A stretch of DNA of 64,000 bases from assembly GCF_024586455.1 (NCBI RefSeq), contig NW_026089623.1, positions 14,450,236-14,514,235 on the forward strand. Direction: 5' to 3'. A program made the position numbers and the translations under genes. How positions within the stretch are numbered: the stretch's first letter is position 1; every line of letters starts with the position of its first letter. The DNA comes from Bactrocera neohumeralis. Lineage: Eukaryota; Arthropoda; Insecta; Diptera; Tephritidae. The notes under the pieces were generated by a model. It did no database searches and was not told the origin of the DNA. It worked only from the letters and a program-made list of their open reading frames with translations. Shown one piece after another: positions 10,555-22,204 of the stretch.

Positions 10555-11347
10555 GGGCTACGACATTTTTTGGCATCGTTACCAAGTTTGTGGTGGTAGC
10601 AGCACAAACCATTCGAATTGTTGTTTTGCATACCGGAACGTGACGGAGGACGGCTTCTGCTGCAACTTATAGGCCGACGATTTATGTTCGCCTTTATTGA
10701 GGCTATCTCCTTTGTGATTTCGGCTAACTGCTGCTCGATGCTAGATTGATTGGGTGTTGCTGTGTTTGGAGTTTCGACCACGTGTACGTGTGGTTTGTCG
10801 CTAACCTGACATAGTTTGTCCGCGAGCAGGGCAACTTTGTTGCTGAAAGAAATTATTAGTCGAATGTTGGAAGGTAACCGACTCATCCAAATGGACTTTA
10901 GTATATTATTGTTGATCTCGCTGCCGGCTAGACTTCGCATTTCGCGCAAGAGCTGTGATGGACGCATATCACCGAGCTCTTGTTCCTGCAGTAGCTTTTT
11001 ACACGTTTTTGCTCCGAGTCCGCGAATTGTGTTATTATACGATTTTTTAGCGTGGTATACAGTTCGCTGTTCGGTGGATTAAGAATTATGTCGCTTATTT
11101 GGGCTAGCACGTTGCTTTCGATCGCGTCCACGACGGTGTGGTACTTTGTTTTGTCGCTCGTTATGTCTGCCGCAATGAAATGCGACTCGACCTGCGCCAT
11201 CCACAGTTCTGGCTTTGCTTGCCAGAATGGTGGGATCCTGATGGAAACTTTGGCCACTTCCACGTTGCGGGTTTGGATGTCCTCTGCGCATTGTCCCCGA
11301 TGCTGCACATTCTGTGTTACCTGGTTTACCGCTTCTTCTTCCGTCAT
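10476..11347 (-). pseudogene. Gypsy gag (CsRn1-type, CHCC knuckle)
   Basis: The ATG at 11347 lies just inside the primer-binding site. The first frame (11347-10928) gives a capsid-like part with IPPFWQAKPELWMAQVESHF; after a frameshift near 10950 it continues to CCYHHKLGNDAKKCRSPC, the CHCC-type nucleocapsid knuckle known from CsRn1 elements. Makes the particle shell and binds element RNA. Broken by the frameshift. Confidence 0.75.
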
Positions 11348-11357
11348 TTTACCTTTT

Positions 11358-11370
11358 GTCGAGGTCACCA
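11358..11370 (-). promoter_or_regulatory. Gypsy primer-binding site (tRNA-Trp-like)
   Basis: Reverse strand TGGTGACCTCGAC, one mismatch from the tRNA-Trp 3' complement used by CsRn1-type elements. It sits directly after the LTR remnant. Confidence 0.6.
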
Positions 11371-11404
11371 ATATGTGATGCCACATTACTTTGGGGTTGC
11401 CACA
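11371..11404 (-). repeat. Collapsed 5' LTR remnant of the Gypsy element
   Basis: Only 34 bp separate the outer LTR end (TGTGGCAACCCC) from the primer-binding site. The first 26 bp equal the start of the 3' LTR at 5698; the next 8 bp (TCACATAT on the reverse strand) are probably the inner end. The LTR body has been lost. Confidence 0.6.
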
Positions 11405-11947
11405 TATTTTTGCAAAGCATAAACCATACATATTGGGTTTTGTAAAAAATATTTTTATTTACTTAAACTACTGAATACCATAATTTCTAAATATTTTAAT
11501 TAAAACTGTTAAACTTCAATTTTGTTTAGTCAAGTTTTCTTTAAATATATTACTTCAAAACGTGCGTAAGTATATTTCACAAATATAAACAAATAAACAA
11601 ATGTAATTTAATTTGCAGGTTTAATGTTTTTAATATAATTTGTTATAACTTTCGGTAAGACTTTTATTTAAAAAAAATAGTTAAAACTTCAGTTTTTTTA
11701 TATGAGTAATTAAAAAAATTCCAAATACTATATAATATATGTGGTCGACTGAACTTAATCGAAGAAGGTTTTCTAAGTTTTTAGAAAAAAATCTTAGGGT
11801 TCGGGCTTAATAAATTATTTTCATTCTGAAAAATTTGCTAAATTTTTAAATTTAGTACATATATGTTGATAATGCTTTAAAGTTTTTCGTCTCAAAGTAC
11901 CATACAGTTTGAAAATAACAACTGAAATCGTAATTTACTTATACCAC
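11405..11947. other. AT-rich stretch with no recognizable feature
   Basis: Very AT-rich, no open frame over 60 codons and no repeat I could match elsewhere in the window. Confidence 0.5.
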
Positions 11948-12796
11948 TCGATCTGGTTGGTAGTTTTTCGATCCGGAGACAGCCAGGTAGATTGATGAAT
12001 CTTCTTATGCTGGAATGTAGTACTACAGATAACCATATTTTGGGCCCCGGTGAAGTCGATCAGCCTCAACCCATTTGGGGATGTTTCCTTGTGGAGGCTG
12101 AATTTATCGACCGTAGTGCCAAAGATACCTTCTTTGCCCACCCTGGCGTTAAAGTCGCCAAGCACGATTTTGACATCGTGGCGGGGGCAGCTCTCATAAG
12201 CGCGCTCCAAGCGCTCATAGAAGGCATCTTTGGTCACATCGTCCTTCTCTTCCGTCGGGGCGTGGGCGCAAATCAGCGATATGTTGAATAACCTCGCTTT
12301 GATGCGGATTGTGGCTAGACGTTCATTCACCGGAGTGAATGATAGTACTCGGCGACGGAGTCTCTCTCCCACCACGAACCCCACGCCAAACTTGCGCTCT
12401 TTTATATGACCACTGTAGTAAATGCCACAAGGACCTACTCGTCTCTGTCCTTGTCTCGTCCATCGTATTTCTTGGACGGCGGTGATGTCAGCCTTTATTT
12501 TCGCGAGGACATCAACCAGCTGGGCAACGGCACCTTCCCAATTAAGGGACCGGACATTCCAGGTGCATGCCCTTAACTCGTAGTCCTTATTTCGTTTGCC
12601 ATGGTCGTCATCAAAAGGGGGGTTTCTCATCCGAGGCTGTTGGTAGTTTTTCATTGCTATAGTTTTTTACGTGGCGGGTCCCAAACTCAGCGCACAACCC
12701 TATATAGGGGATGCTTCGCCTTCGAACGGATGCTCTTAGGCTACCCAGAGGATACTTGGTCAAAGACCGGAAGTCGTGAGCTGCTTGAGTCATATG
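11948..12796 (-). pseudogene. RTE endonuclease domain, isolated 5' part of an element
   Basis: Reverse strand open frame 12654-11935 encodes an AP-type endonuclease: CTWNVRSLNWEG, VQEIRWTRQGQ (catalytic Glu), HAPTEEKDD, LGDFNARVGKEG (catalytic Asp and Asn) and STWLSPDRKT. The 5' UTR reaches 12796, where likeness to copy B (58204) stops. The homology ends abruptly after NQI, before the SDH motif, so RT is absent. Same family as the RTE at 7985-9860, but the two do not join. Confidence 0.85.
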
Positions 12797-12998
12797 TAAA
12801 AGAATCGTTTCTGGCCACTCCCAAGTGAATGGCGATCAAAGAACTTTCCTCACTTGCGTGAACTTCTACACATGACTTCATCCTCCGATATGTTCTTGTA
12901 GGTAAGATAATTATATGGTTGAGTTTATAGCCAAGAAACGTTGAAAGTTGATTATGCATTCATTGCGTTTGTTTGAAAGCTACAGAAAGTAAAGTAAA

Positions 12999-14322
12999 AC
13001 AAGTAACAAAGGGCTAAGTTCGCACGCAATCGAATATTTTATACCCTTGCAACTTGCAAAAATCAAAGCCAGGGAAATACCTAAAGATTTAAAGCGTTAA
13101 CCAGAGGATCGAAAACGAAGAAATTTTATACATACAAATACGAAAACTCCTACACTGACCAATAAGTTCGGCGTAAGATTTCTTGGAAAAACGAAAATCA
13201 TTATAGGTGGTATATGGGAGTTGGGGTAGCATCGACTCTATTGCATCTATTAACTATTGTCATCCCACATACTTTAAAAATTTTCCTTCAGGGAAAAACT
13301 GACCCGATTCAACCCATTTTTGATACACAGAAATACAATAGGCAGGAAAGATTTCTATCTGAATTTCAATTGTATATTCCGCACATTGACCGATATTTTC
13401 GGTCAAAACTCACCTATAGATATTGGGGTCCAACTTTTATAATTGGACAATTTTTGCCATAAAGTGGTATACTTTAAATTAATTATTATTACTAGATTGC
13501 ATCCCGTTATATTAATTACTGCTTGGCAGTGAAATAATCAAATGGAATTTAAAATTTTATTATATTGGCAAGTAGCGTGGTTGTAGTCCGATTTCACCCA
13601 TTCTCACACTGTACGATAGAAATATAAGCTTAATGCCATGTGCAAAATTTGTCGAAATCGGTCGGTGCAATCCCGAGATATGGGATTTCATCAAAAAGTG
13701 CCACGCGCTTGGTCCAATTTTCACACTGAAATCCATTAAGCCCCCTCTTACCATCTCGGAGGTAAAATTTAATATCTCTGTCGAAATTAGTTATTGGTTA
13801 ATAGCGCTTTAAGTAGTTTTGAACAGAACCGTTGTAAAGGGAGTTTCGCAATATCGGTAGAAATTTTTATAGTATTTGTTGTAGCTTCAGTAGTTTAGAA
13901 GATATGTAAATAAAATTTATTAGCGGGCGGAACCACACGCACCTTATTACCTTTTCAAATTTTTCTGTCCACAGGTGCCCTTTTCCACTGTGATCCTCTG
14001 CCAAATAACAGTTTTATATCTTAATGTAGCACTTAGTTATGACACTTTATAGGGTTTCAGTTAATATTTGGGCGTGACAGTCTTCCGATTTTGCCCATCT
14101 ACGATCTTCATCATCTTTTCTGTACTAAGGAACCCGCATACTAAGTTACAGCTTGCACGAACTGACGGACGGACAAATAGATAGTCAGTCGGATTTCAAC
14201 TTTTCTCGTCATCCTAATCATTTATATTTGTATATAACAACATATCTATCTCGCTTAGTTTTAGGGGATAGTAAAACCGTTAGGCGAAATAAACTCTGTA
14301 GCAACAGGTTGCAAGAGCAAAA
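12999..14322 (+). repeat. Interspersed GGAC-microsatellite repeat, copy 2
   Basis: Begins AACAAAGGGCTAAGTTCG and ends GTTGCAAGAGCAAAA. It follows the same order as 1653-2686: sub-terminal inverted repeat, GGGCGTGAC-type segments, GACGGACGGAC near 14160. It is more diverged than copy 1. No credible coding capacity. Confidence 0.7.
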
Positions 14323-14559
14323 AAATCGTGTTTTAAACCTGGTCAATCAGCCAAAAATACGGCAAAGCCAAATATCCATGACGCCAGATCTTGCTCTATA
14401 TTCGGTGAGATCAGAAATATGTACATGTATATAAATTGCCAGAAAGAATAATATTTAAATACACATTGTACTTAAATAGAAATTTAGACTTTGAAAAAAT
14501 TTACTCAATGACAAAAATACACTAAACTTGCTTAGTACCAAATAATAAATAATTCTCAG

Positions 14560-15350
14560 GTCAATCGCGGTTGTGTGCGCAGTGCGCAGTCACACAGAAC
14601 ACCTAAAGTTTTAGTTTTGTTAACCGGCGAAAGTGTGGCATCATCGGCGTAAGTGTTGAGGTCCAGTCTGTACATCTTCCAGTTCGTAAATAAGGTGGCC
14701 GTGCATTTGTCATCAGTTCCATTCACCGACGTCGTTATCCACGTATAAGGTTATAGAAACTCCTTCTGGTGGTTGTGAGAGTTTCGAAATGTAGTGATTA
14801 ACTAGTAGCGTGGAGAAGACACCGCCTCTTTTTTTATTCGATGTCCTCTAGTTGGGTTATGTGGTTGGTTGTGTCAAAAGCTTTCCGCAAGCCTAACGCT
14901 CCGAGGATAGTCCTTTCACAGGACGAACTCTGGTTAATGTCATGAGCTATTTGGGTTTATGACACTAAAAGCTGTGGTGGTGAAGGGTGGACAGTGACAA
15001 ATTCAGGACTTTCGTGAGATGACTTACTTCTTTCGAGCGTAGGTGCGTTATGACATAACTATGAATGGTTGGATTTCTATCCCTTTGATTTGTTGATGGC
15101 ACTTTGAAGTTCCCCGCTGGTGAAAGCAAATGGCGCATTTTGGCAATCGAGTAACTCATATTCTAGTCAAGTCCTCACAAGGATACATTATATAGTAAAT
15201 AGCCAGCTAAAGAAGTTTGCGTTTTTCTTCCGACCCTCGGAAGCATGATGGCCAATTTGATTTCGACACGGTTATCGACGTGCATTGACGGGTTGGGCAG
15301 AGGTTTGACAGTATACCAAAGCTTGCCCACTTTTGCGGAGAGATTGCATG
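14560..15350 (-). pseudogene. Jockey-type reverse transcriptase relic
   Basis: The reverse strand in shifting frames shows FKVPSTNQRDRNPTIHSYVI and THLRSKEVSHLTKVLNLSLS (about 15110-14970), then VFSTLLVNHYISKLSQPPEG and a YVDN where YADD is expected (about 14790-14700). Upstream pieces read PLPNPSMHVDNRVEIK. These match a jockey-like family I remember from Diptera. Many stops and shifts, clearly dead. Confidence 0.55.
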
Positions 15351-15960
15351 ACTACAGGCGCTCCACCCATTTCGTCCGCTAATGCTGAATCTTCAAATTT
15401 AGATCCCTTATCCGAAATGTAGAATGCGCAATCTGCCTAGTTGAGCTCCGTGGGATTGTTAATGTATCTTGTTAACCACTCGACTGGTTTGTCGAAGCGA
15501 AGCGCGAACTGTGTGGAGTATTTTGTACGGCCGTACGTGACGGCAAGCGATGTCGCCGTCGACGATACCACAACTCTCTCTTTCACGATATTTACGCACC
15601 GATTACGCACGACATGACGCACCGCGCGCCCTAGGTGGATTTTGTACGGTCGTTCAAGTTTTTTTTAGCAGTGTTACGTTCGCAGCATGGGGCCACTGAA
15701 AAGGTCTTAAGATGACTCAAACCATTACTTATAATACGCTATCCGAGGCGGAGTTATCGTGCAGTCTTTTGAAGCAAACGCACCATAAAAACTCCTCCGG
15801 GCCCGGTTTGGACTCAATGTCAAAAGACAGGATGGGGAAATAAAATTGGTCTCCCTCAAGCCCTAAATATATGGACTTTCGAATAAATGGTTGGATTTTT
15901 CTTTAAATACCAAATATGTTCGGTTTTTTGGAAAGACCAGGTGACCTTGAACGACCTTGC
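15351..15960. other. No confident feature
   Basis: Contains a 61-codon reverse frame (15622-15437) that may belong to the neighbouring RT relic, but I could not recognize it. Confidence 0.3.
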
Positions 15961-15967
15961 TACAAAC

Positions 15968-16045
15968 AGTGAAAAGGAAAAGCGACTAACTTGCTGTTGT
16001 AAACTGACCGTGTAAGCGGTGTCTACGCCAATAAATAAGTCCATG
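15968..16045 (+). repeat. Short RTE 3' end fragment
   Basis: CGTGTAAGCGGTGTCTACGC followed by CAATAAATAAG resembles the conserved 3' end of the RTE copies (GCGTAAGCGGTGTCTCCGCC then AATTAAGAAG). Small and diverged. Confidence 0.45.
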
Positions 16046-16173
16046 CTAGTGATAACTTAGGCGAAACTTCAGATATCTCGATTAATAAAATTGAATACAA
16101 AACTATGCCCTGAGGCCATGACAATCTCTGTCAAGAATTTTTCGAAATCGAACGGGCTCCCAGACTCCGAATA

Positions 16174-17100
16174 CAAGGTGCTTTCCAAAGTAAACAGGAC
16201 TGAGTCTAGCACCCCCTGGTGGCGCCTGGTGCGTTAGAACCTGCAGTCTTTATCGATTGTTCAGTGAGAATTTCATGACGTTTCATCTAATGGAAGTGAA
16301 GTTATTGCGTTTTAAGTGTCAGTATGTTTGTGTTATCGGTGCGAAAATGAGCTTTGAACAAAGAGCCAACATTAAATTTTGTTTTAAAATTGGTAAAACT
16401 TTTATCGAAACGTTTCAATTGATGAAACAAGTTTATGACGACGATTGCCTATCCCGTAGCAGAGTGCGCGAGTGGTTTCAACGTTTTCAAAGTGGTCGTG
16501 AGAACATAAATGACGATCAGCATGCGGGCCAATCAAAATCCGTGATCACCGGAAATTCCATCGAAACTGTGCGTGAATTCATCAAAAATAAGACGAAATC
16601 AGCATTGAAATTCATGGAAATGGAATTGAACATTTTCAAAACATCAATTTATCACATTTTGGCCGAACGTTTGGGCTTACCAAAGGTGTGTGCACGGTTT
16701 GTTCCGCACAAATTGACTGACGCCCAAAAATTGCTCAGAATCCAACATTCGAAGGACATCCTTTGACCGATTATTTGACCAAAAATCGCATTTTAACCAT
16801 TAACCACTCCCCGTATTCACTTGATATGGCACCGTGCGACTTCTTTCTTTTCGGAAAAATGCATTTGCCCATGATAGGAAAGCGTTATACAGACGTACAG
16901 GCCATTCAAATGGCTTGCACCGGCATACTGGGGGCCATACCGGCCAACGAGCTAAAACACTCGTTCGACATGCTTTTGTACCGTGTAGCTGTATTAAAGC
17001 ATAAGAAAACTATTTTGAATAAAAGAAATTGATTTTACCGAAAAAATCATTTGTTCTGTTTTTTGTTTTTTAAGTCCAGTTTACTTTGGAACAAATCTTG
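16174..17100 (+). mobile_element. Mariner-like element, internally deleted, copy 1
   Basis: Inverted ends: left CAAGGTGCTTTCCAAAGTAA (from 16174), right TTACTTTGGAACAAATCTTG (to 17100). TA at 16172-16173 and 17101-17102 gives the TA target duplication of Tc1/mariner elements. The transposase is present in two pieces, with the middle lost. Confidence 0.85.
16257..17032 (+). pseudogene. Mariner transposase, central catalytic part deleted
   Basis: Frame 16257-16766 contains the paired helix-turn-helix DNA-binding half (MSFEQRANIKFCFKIGKTF from 16347, SRSRVREWFQRFQSGRE, then the second HTH). Frame 16763-17032 has the C-terminal part with HSPYSLDMAPCDFFLFGKMH, which holds the third catalytic Asp. 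The first two catalytic Asp regions (GDE and HHDNA motifs) are missing. MSFEQRANIKF fits the mariner family rather than Tc1. Non-autonomous at best. Confidence 0.85.
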
Positions 17101-17102
17101 TA

Positions 17103-18262
17103 TGATCAACAAATTATCCCAGTAGCCATACATTATACATATGATGATTTTCATTATGCTATCAAACTTCTTGCCGAATTTGTTGTTCAGTGAATGACTA
17201 ACATTCCCTAGTATACTTGAGAAATGCCAAAAATTAAGGTGATCTCTTCAGGTTTAAATTTTCTCGAAGTAATGCTTTCACATTTTCCAGATGATTTTAA
17301 ACATTTTATTTTGGTCAATATATGTATGTGACATACCAATATATGGATTCAATAATATTAAATATAATGAAGTCCGGCGCTGATATTATGCCTAATGTAT
17401 TCAGTTTACATGATTGAGTTTATACAATATTAAATAGGTGTATCATTTGACTTCATTATTAATATACATAAATATCTCAGACATGAAACAAAGTAATTCT
17501 AAGGCCTATAGTATAAGTTAGTAAGGTACCAAATATGTATGATTTTAACCCTTTCGGTCTCTTTTTGCAATTTTCTATACGCAATATGTTGCTACAGAAT
17601 ATAATAGGTTATTTAACGTAAACTTTGTATAAAAATGATCAGAACGACGAGACATGTTGAAGTTCGGGGTATGGAAACTCGAGTAAACATTGAGATAGCG
17701 TGGTAAAACTATATATACGTCTTTCCTGGAAAAATAGGGAGGGTTGGGAAAATTTCACCAACTAATTTTCGTTTCTCAAAAACTCTTACCCCCTCAAATG
17801 TTAGTGATTGACAAACAAGAAATCTTCCCTCAAGCCAGGCGCTGTAGCTTAACTCTAAGGGGTCGCTATTTTTGTTTTAGGTTCCCATACATTTTACATA
17901 GGAATTTTCGTTTTTTCATTCAAACTAAATTTTCATCAACTAATTTTCGTTTCTCAAAAATAACCATCACATATTCAGAAAGTTCACTTAAGAGTTGAAA
18001 AAAACATCAAAATTTTTTTTTGAAGCACCCTAGTGTATATCCAAAATGTTTTTAAGCTGCTCATAAATCTGATGGCAAATAAAGTACCGAATATACAAAC
18101 TAGTAGTTACGCCAGATTTAATAATTCGTCGACATTTTATTAAGAGATGAAATGAATTGATACGTTGTCGAAAGCGCCTTGTCCGACTTAAAAAAAAAAA
18201 AAACAAATAATTTTTTGCTGGAACAACTCTAGGGCAATTCAGAATCTGGTGCAAATGGTCTT
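17103..18262. other. Non-coding stretch, no clear feature
   Basis: AT-rich with no credible gene. CAACTAATTTTCGTTTCTCA occurs twice, at about 17759 and 17938. AAGGGGTCGCTATT at about 17858 echoes the end region of the 327-4289 transposon, too short to call. Confidence 0.4.
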
Positions 18263-18392
18263 GCATTATTGCAATATTTTTGCTTTTACATTAACAAAAT
18301 GTGTACCTGCTACACGCTTGCAAAGAAGCAACACTAAAACGTCAACTAGCAGCTGTTTTCGAAAATAAAAACATTGTAAACAAAGAGAAGAA

Positions 18393-19320
18393 ATGGAGCA
18401 AACCAGTTTGAATAAAAACAGGCTGAAACGCGAAAAGCCGAATAAGAAGTGGAGTGAAAAAGAAATCCAGAGTATACTGGATTTCTTGCAGGAAGCTCCG
18501 AATTAGAGGTAAGTGGAATTTTTGCTGTGAGCACTTATTTAACAATCATTTTAATTTTTATAGGCACCAACTGCTCGCATTTTCTACAAAAACTTAATTG
18601 GGACAACAAAAAATAGATGCGACGTGGGATCTCATACGTTGGAAAGTGCGACACCTGAAGGCTTCATTTAAAAATGCAAGTGATTGGCGAATGTCAACAG
18701 GAGCAGGCCTTCTCGAGTCCGATGCAGACGCGTCGAGTGTTGAAGGTATGCGACAAAATTTTGTCTAATGTATATATTTCAAGCAAAGCGTTGCAAATAT
18801 AATCAACTAAAATATATTTTTGAAGCAAAACCCAGAAATGGATTACCATTTGAAGTGGTTGAAAGTGGCAGCACATCCATTATGAACGAAAGCGCGACCA
18901 GCCAAATATTTGAAATCACCTTTTCTGATGTCGGCAAAGAAATTGCGTCTCCAATTGACATTACCAGCAATGAAAATCTGCCACCAGCCAAAATAAGAGA
19001 TTTGCCAATTATTCCAGAAAAATCAAAAGATTTCGCCGAAAAAATGAAGAAGCATCTCCCAAAGTCTTCTGGGAAATCTTTAAAATGAAAATGGTGGGGA
19101 AAATGAGAAACATGTAAAAGATCACGCCATGAGTGAAAGAAGATTGCAGAAATTGAAAGAGGTAAAGCTGAAATAGAATTCAAGAACCGTGAGTTTGATT
19201 TAAAAATGTTAGAATTGGAAAAAGACGAAAGATTGAAAGAACTTCAAATTGAAAAGGGAGCCTTTCTAAAGTTCAAAACTGAGATGAAATATAAGTTATT
19301 CCTCTCAACAGTAATTTATT
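18393..19320 (+). pseudogene. Harbinger Myb/SANT-like protein, degraded
   Basis: Starts MEQTSLNKNRLKREKPNKKW, then WSEKEIQSILDFLQ, a trihelix/Myb-like DNA-binding helix. A 55-bp intron (18509-18563, GTAAGT to TATAG) joins SSELE to APTARIFYKNLIG. Later come WxLIRWKVRHLKASFKNA-like and GAGLLESDADASSVEG. The last part is a charged helix rich in Glu and Lys. Frameshifts near 18490, 18630 and 19090. In Harbinger elements this protein helps transposase reach the nucleus and bind the ends. Confidence 0.6.
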
Positions 19321-19559
19321 TATCTTTGTACTTTATTTATCTATTTTAAAAATTTTAAATCCAATTACTGTTGAGAGGAATACTAATTCAATACGGTTAT
19401 TAATGTTTTATCTCTTTAAATTTCGGCTTGCTTTCTTCCATTACTCAAAGCGTTATCTTTTTTATGTTTGTCTTGAACTTAATAATGAAATTAAAATAAG
19501 CATTTATTTTATATAGAATAATTTTATATAATTTAAAATAAATTAAAGAAAATATTAAT

Positions 19560-20430
19560 GCGTATATGGTTTCTCTTTTAATTTCTCCCACATTGTTGGG
19601 TATATGGCCATCAGGTTCAATAGAATCTTCCGTAGTGGTTTACGGATCTGAACCGTCGTCGAACGAAATGGAACCATTATTAATTAAAATGTTGTGGAGA
19701 ATTCAGCAGAAAAAAAACCGTTTCTATCCAACTGTCTTGCGTTGCTTCTGTAGCGGGTTATTAAAGTTCCAATTAAAGGGTATGCCGAGTCCCCAATCCA
19801 TTGCTGTGAAGAAAAATACAGCTCATTTTGCTTAAAAAGTGAGCTATTTCGATATATACGGGCATCATGTCAGTTCCCAGGATGACCAATCACAACATGT
19901 CGAATTACTCGTTTATATTCACAAACTATTTGTGCCTTTAATGGAATATAAGTATGTGATTTCTGGAGAAGTAAGATGTATGGTCTTCGATTGGCGACTC
20001 TGCTATTTTAATCTTGGTTGCATCAGTATATCCAATACAAAACGGCAACTCATCAAAGGTATCTGATACTATGCTGCGCTTTCTGCCGCCGATCCCAATG
20101 GAAACAGTGTGATTGCTAATTCCAATTCGACAGAAAATTGCTTACATGAAATCAACGAGCATCTTGGTCTCTACCCACTCTTAACATTTGGCGGAATCAA
20201 TCTTCGTTCAGTGCTGTCATAATATTATTGAGCAAATTTCTGATTTAGTTATTGTGCTGTAAACTCCTCGATGACATTCCATAATAACAGATATACTATA
20301 CATATTGTCAGCCAATTCATCTAAAACTGCATCCACTGCGTCACCATCACTTTCGATTTCTAGAAGAAAATTGTGATTAACTGAAATTTCGCTTAAAAAT
20401 ATTACCTTCAATGTCCATAATTTCTTCAAC
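19560..20430 (-). pseudogene. Harbinger-type transposase, degraded
   Basis: Reverse-strand pieces in shifting frames: LNEDRFRQMLRVGRDQ, AIFCRIGISNHTVSIGIGGR, DELPFCIGYTDATKIKIAES, SPIEDHTSYFSRNHILI, HDARIYRNSSLFKQ, IGDSAYPLIGTLIT and NARQLDRN. The Asp in IGYTD and the Asp in GDSAYP correspond to the DDE positions of Harbinger nucleases. Many stops; dead. Confidence 0.65.
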
Positions 20431-20904
20431 AGCTTCATCAATTCAAACATCCGCTAATTTTTCCCAAAAACTTTTTTCGTCATGTTTTCCGATTACATTC
20501 GTTTACAAACTATGTTTTTCTTCACCGATCAGCTGTGAATTAATGGTCTTTGCAAGGGTTGCACAGAAACCGCAAAAAATACGTTCTCTGTTGATGGCAA
20601 ATATTTGCAATTGCATAATTTTGCAAACACAGATGCACAAAATTCTCAATTCTTCTTATATTATTATGTACAGATTTCAGACAAATATTGCAATTACGCT
20701 TTTTCAACAATTGCAGCCGCCGTGGAAAGGAGAGCAATACTACGGTTTATCCGCTAAAAAATTAACTAAGGCCAAATGCCGATGTGTATAGTATAACAGA
20801 GATCCAGTCTATCGACTGTGAGAGCTGTACACCTAGAACTGGTTCATTATTTACACTTACTCTTTTATAATTGCTATACTTAATTTTGCAAATCGAAGAG
20901 GTAT

Positions 20905-21280
20905 GCCATTAAGATTCTGCGGAAGATTTATGGTCCTTTGCGCGTTGGCCACGGCGAATATCATATTCGATGGAACGATGAGCTGTATGGGATATTGTAT
21001 ATCCATTGACAAAGTGCAGCGTATTAAAAGACAGCTGCTACGCCGGCTAGATCATGAACGAAAACACTCCAGCTCTGAAAGTATTTGATGCAGTACCCGC
21101 CGAGGAAGCAGAGAAAGAGGAAGACCTCCACTCCGTTTGAAAGACAAGGTGGAGAAGTACCCGGTTTCGCTTATTATCTCCAATTGGCCCACATTGCAAA
21201 ATGAAGATACAACTGTCGCGTTGTTGAAACTCGGCTGTAACCGCGTAAGCGGTTTCTACGCCAGTAAGAAGACGAACTAC
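20905..21280 (+). repeat. RTE 3' end fragment (C-terminus and 3' UTR)
   Basis: Matches the C-terminal end of the RTE family: ILRKIYGPLRVGHGEYHIRWN-like reading, then the 3' end with CCGCGTAAGCGGTTTCTACG and CCAGTAAGAAGACG. About 375 bp, 5'-truncated, with frameshifts. Confidence 0.75.
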
Positions 21281-21740
21281 CGAATATTTTCCACATTGAC
21301 TAGCCGAGAAAAATAGGGATATTGATGATGGTGAATCAGTTTGATTCACGCAAGCGAGGATATTTTAAATTTGCACGCACCCTAATATTACGAGTATATA
21401 TAATTTCTGTGCATATTTCAATTTGTATGCTTCATTTTCAACTTCTTTATATGTTTTTGATTTAAATTTACATACATACAAACTTTCCCGCTATACAGTT
21501 TCTGCTTACTTGCCCTTCTTGCAATACCGTTCACATCAGAACAGGGTATAAAAATTCGCTTGATTCGTTCTTGGCCGACAGGCTGCCGCACTTCTTTTGG
21601 GACTAAATAGATGAATAAATTGCCAGAAAGAGAAATATTATTGTACACATCGTACTCTGAATCATCATACCATACTATTTAGTGTTTCCTTTTCTTTTTA
21701 TTGTTATATATGCTTTTAGTGAGCGTTTATTTAAATACTG
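21281..21740. other. Non-coding stretch before the gap
   Basis: No recognizable feature. Confidence 0.4.
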
Positions 21741-21840
21741 NNNNNNNNNNNNNNNNNNNNNNNNNNNNNNNNNNNNNNNNNNNNNNNNNNNNNNNNNNNN
21801 NNNNNNNNNNNNNNNNNNNNNNNNNNNNNNNNNNNNNNNN
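21741..21840. other. Assembly gap of 100 N
   Basis: A run of exactly 100 N, the usual placeholder for a gap of unknown length. Nothing across it should be treated as continuous. Confidence 0.98.
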
Positions 21841-22204
21841 TTTTTAATTCCAAATATTTTTGAAATACCATAGTGGTTATTGCTTTAGTTTTCCTCACTT
21901 TCAGAGGTAATAAGGATGAAATGGTAATTTCAATTCTATTTCTAAATTTGCCCCCACCCAAAAGTTCGACCCAAATTGGGGTACATCAGAATTCGTTTCA
22001 GAGGTATGGTTCCTTCGGTAAAGTTTCTTCTTTTGATCCCTAGCATATGATTTTCATAGAGCAATGGGCGATTTTTTTGCCTTCCCACAAATCGACCCGG
22101 CCTAGTGTACATATATGTATTTGTATACATTGCCGAACAAATAATGTATTGAAACATTATTCTACAAAAGCAATAATCGTCTCAAATAGCATTAACATCA
22201 CAAT
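21841..22204. other. Non-coding stretch after the gap
   Basis: No recognizable feature. Confidence 0.4.

Larger units (their letters stand above)
5411..11404 (-). mobile_element. Ty3/Gypsy retrotransposon, CsRn1-type, disrupted
   Basis: On the reverse strand: LTR remnant (11371-11404), primer-binding site (11358-11370), gag, protease, RT, RNase H, integrase, then a polypurine tract (AGGGGAGAG) before the 3' LTR starting TGTGGCAACCCC at 5698. The CsRn1 assignment rests on the CHCC-type gag knuckle, the tRNA-Trp-like primer site and a C-terminus reading SGRRVRF. The left end is not defined. The RT region was split by an RTE element at 7985-9860, and there are several frameshifts and an RT deletion. 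Confidence 0.8.
18263..20632. mobile_element. PIF/Harbinger-type transposon relic, two genes
   Basis: A Myb/SANT-like gene on the forward strand (18393-19320) and a Harbinger-type transposase on the reverse strand (20430-19560) converge, the classical arrangement of this superfamily. The outer regions (about 18263-18360 and 20530-20632) show patchy inverted likeness (CTTGCAAAGA, CAGCTG, GCAA..ATTTTTGC). Ends and target duplication could not be fixed. Confidence 0.6.

Noticed and set aside
14965..15159. Short reverse frame as an independent small gene
   Set aside because: FKVPSTNQRDRNPTIHSY and THLRSKEV fit a jockey-type RT, so it is a piece of that relic.
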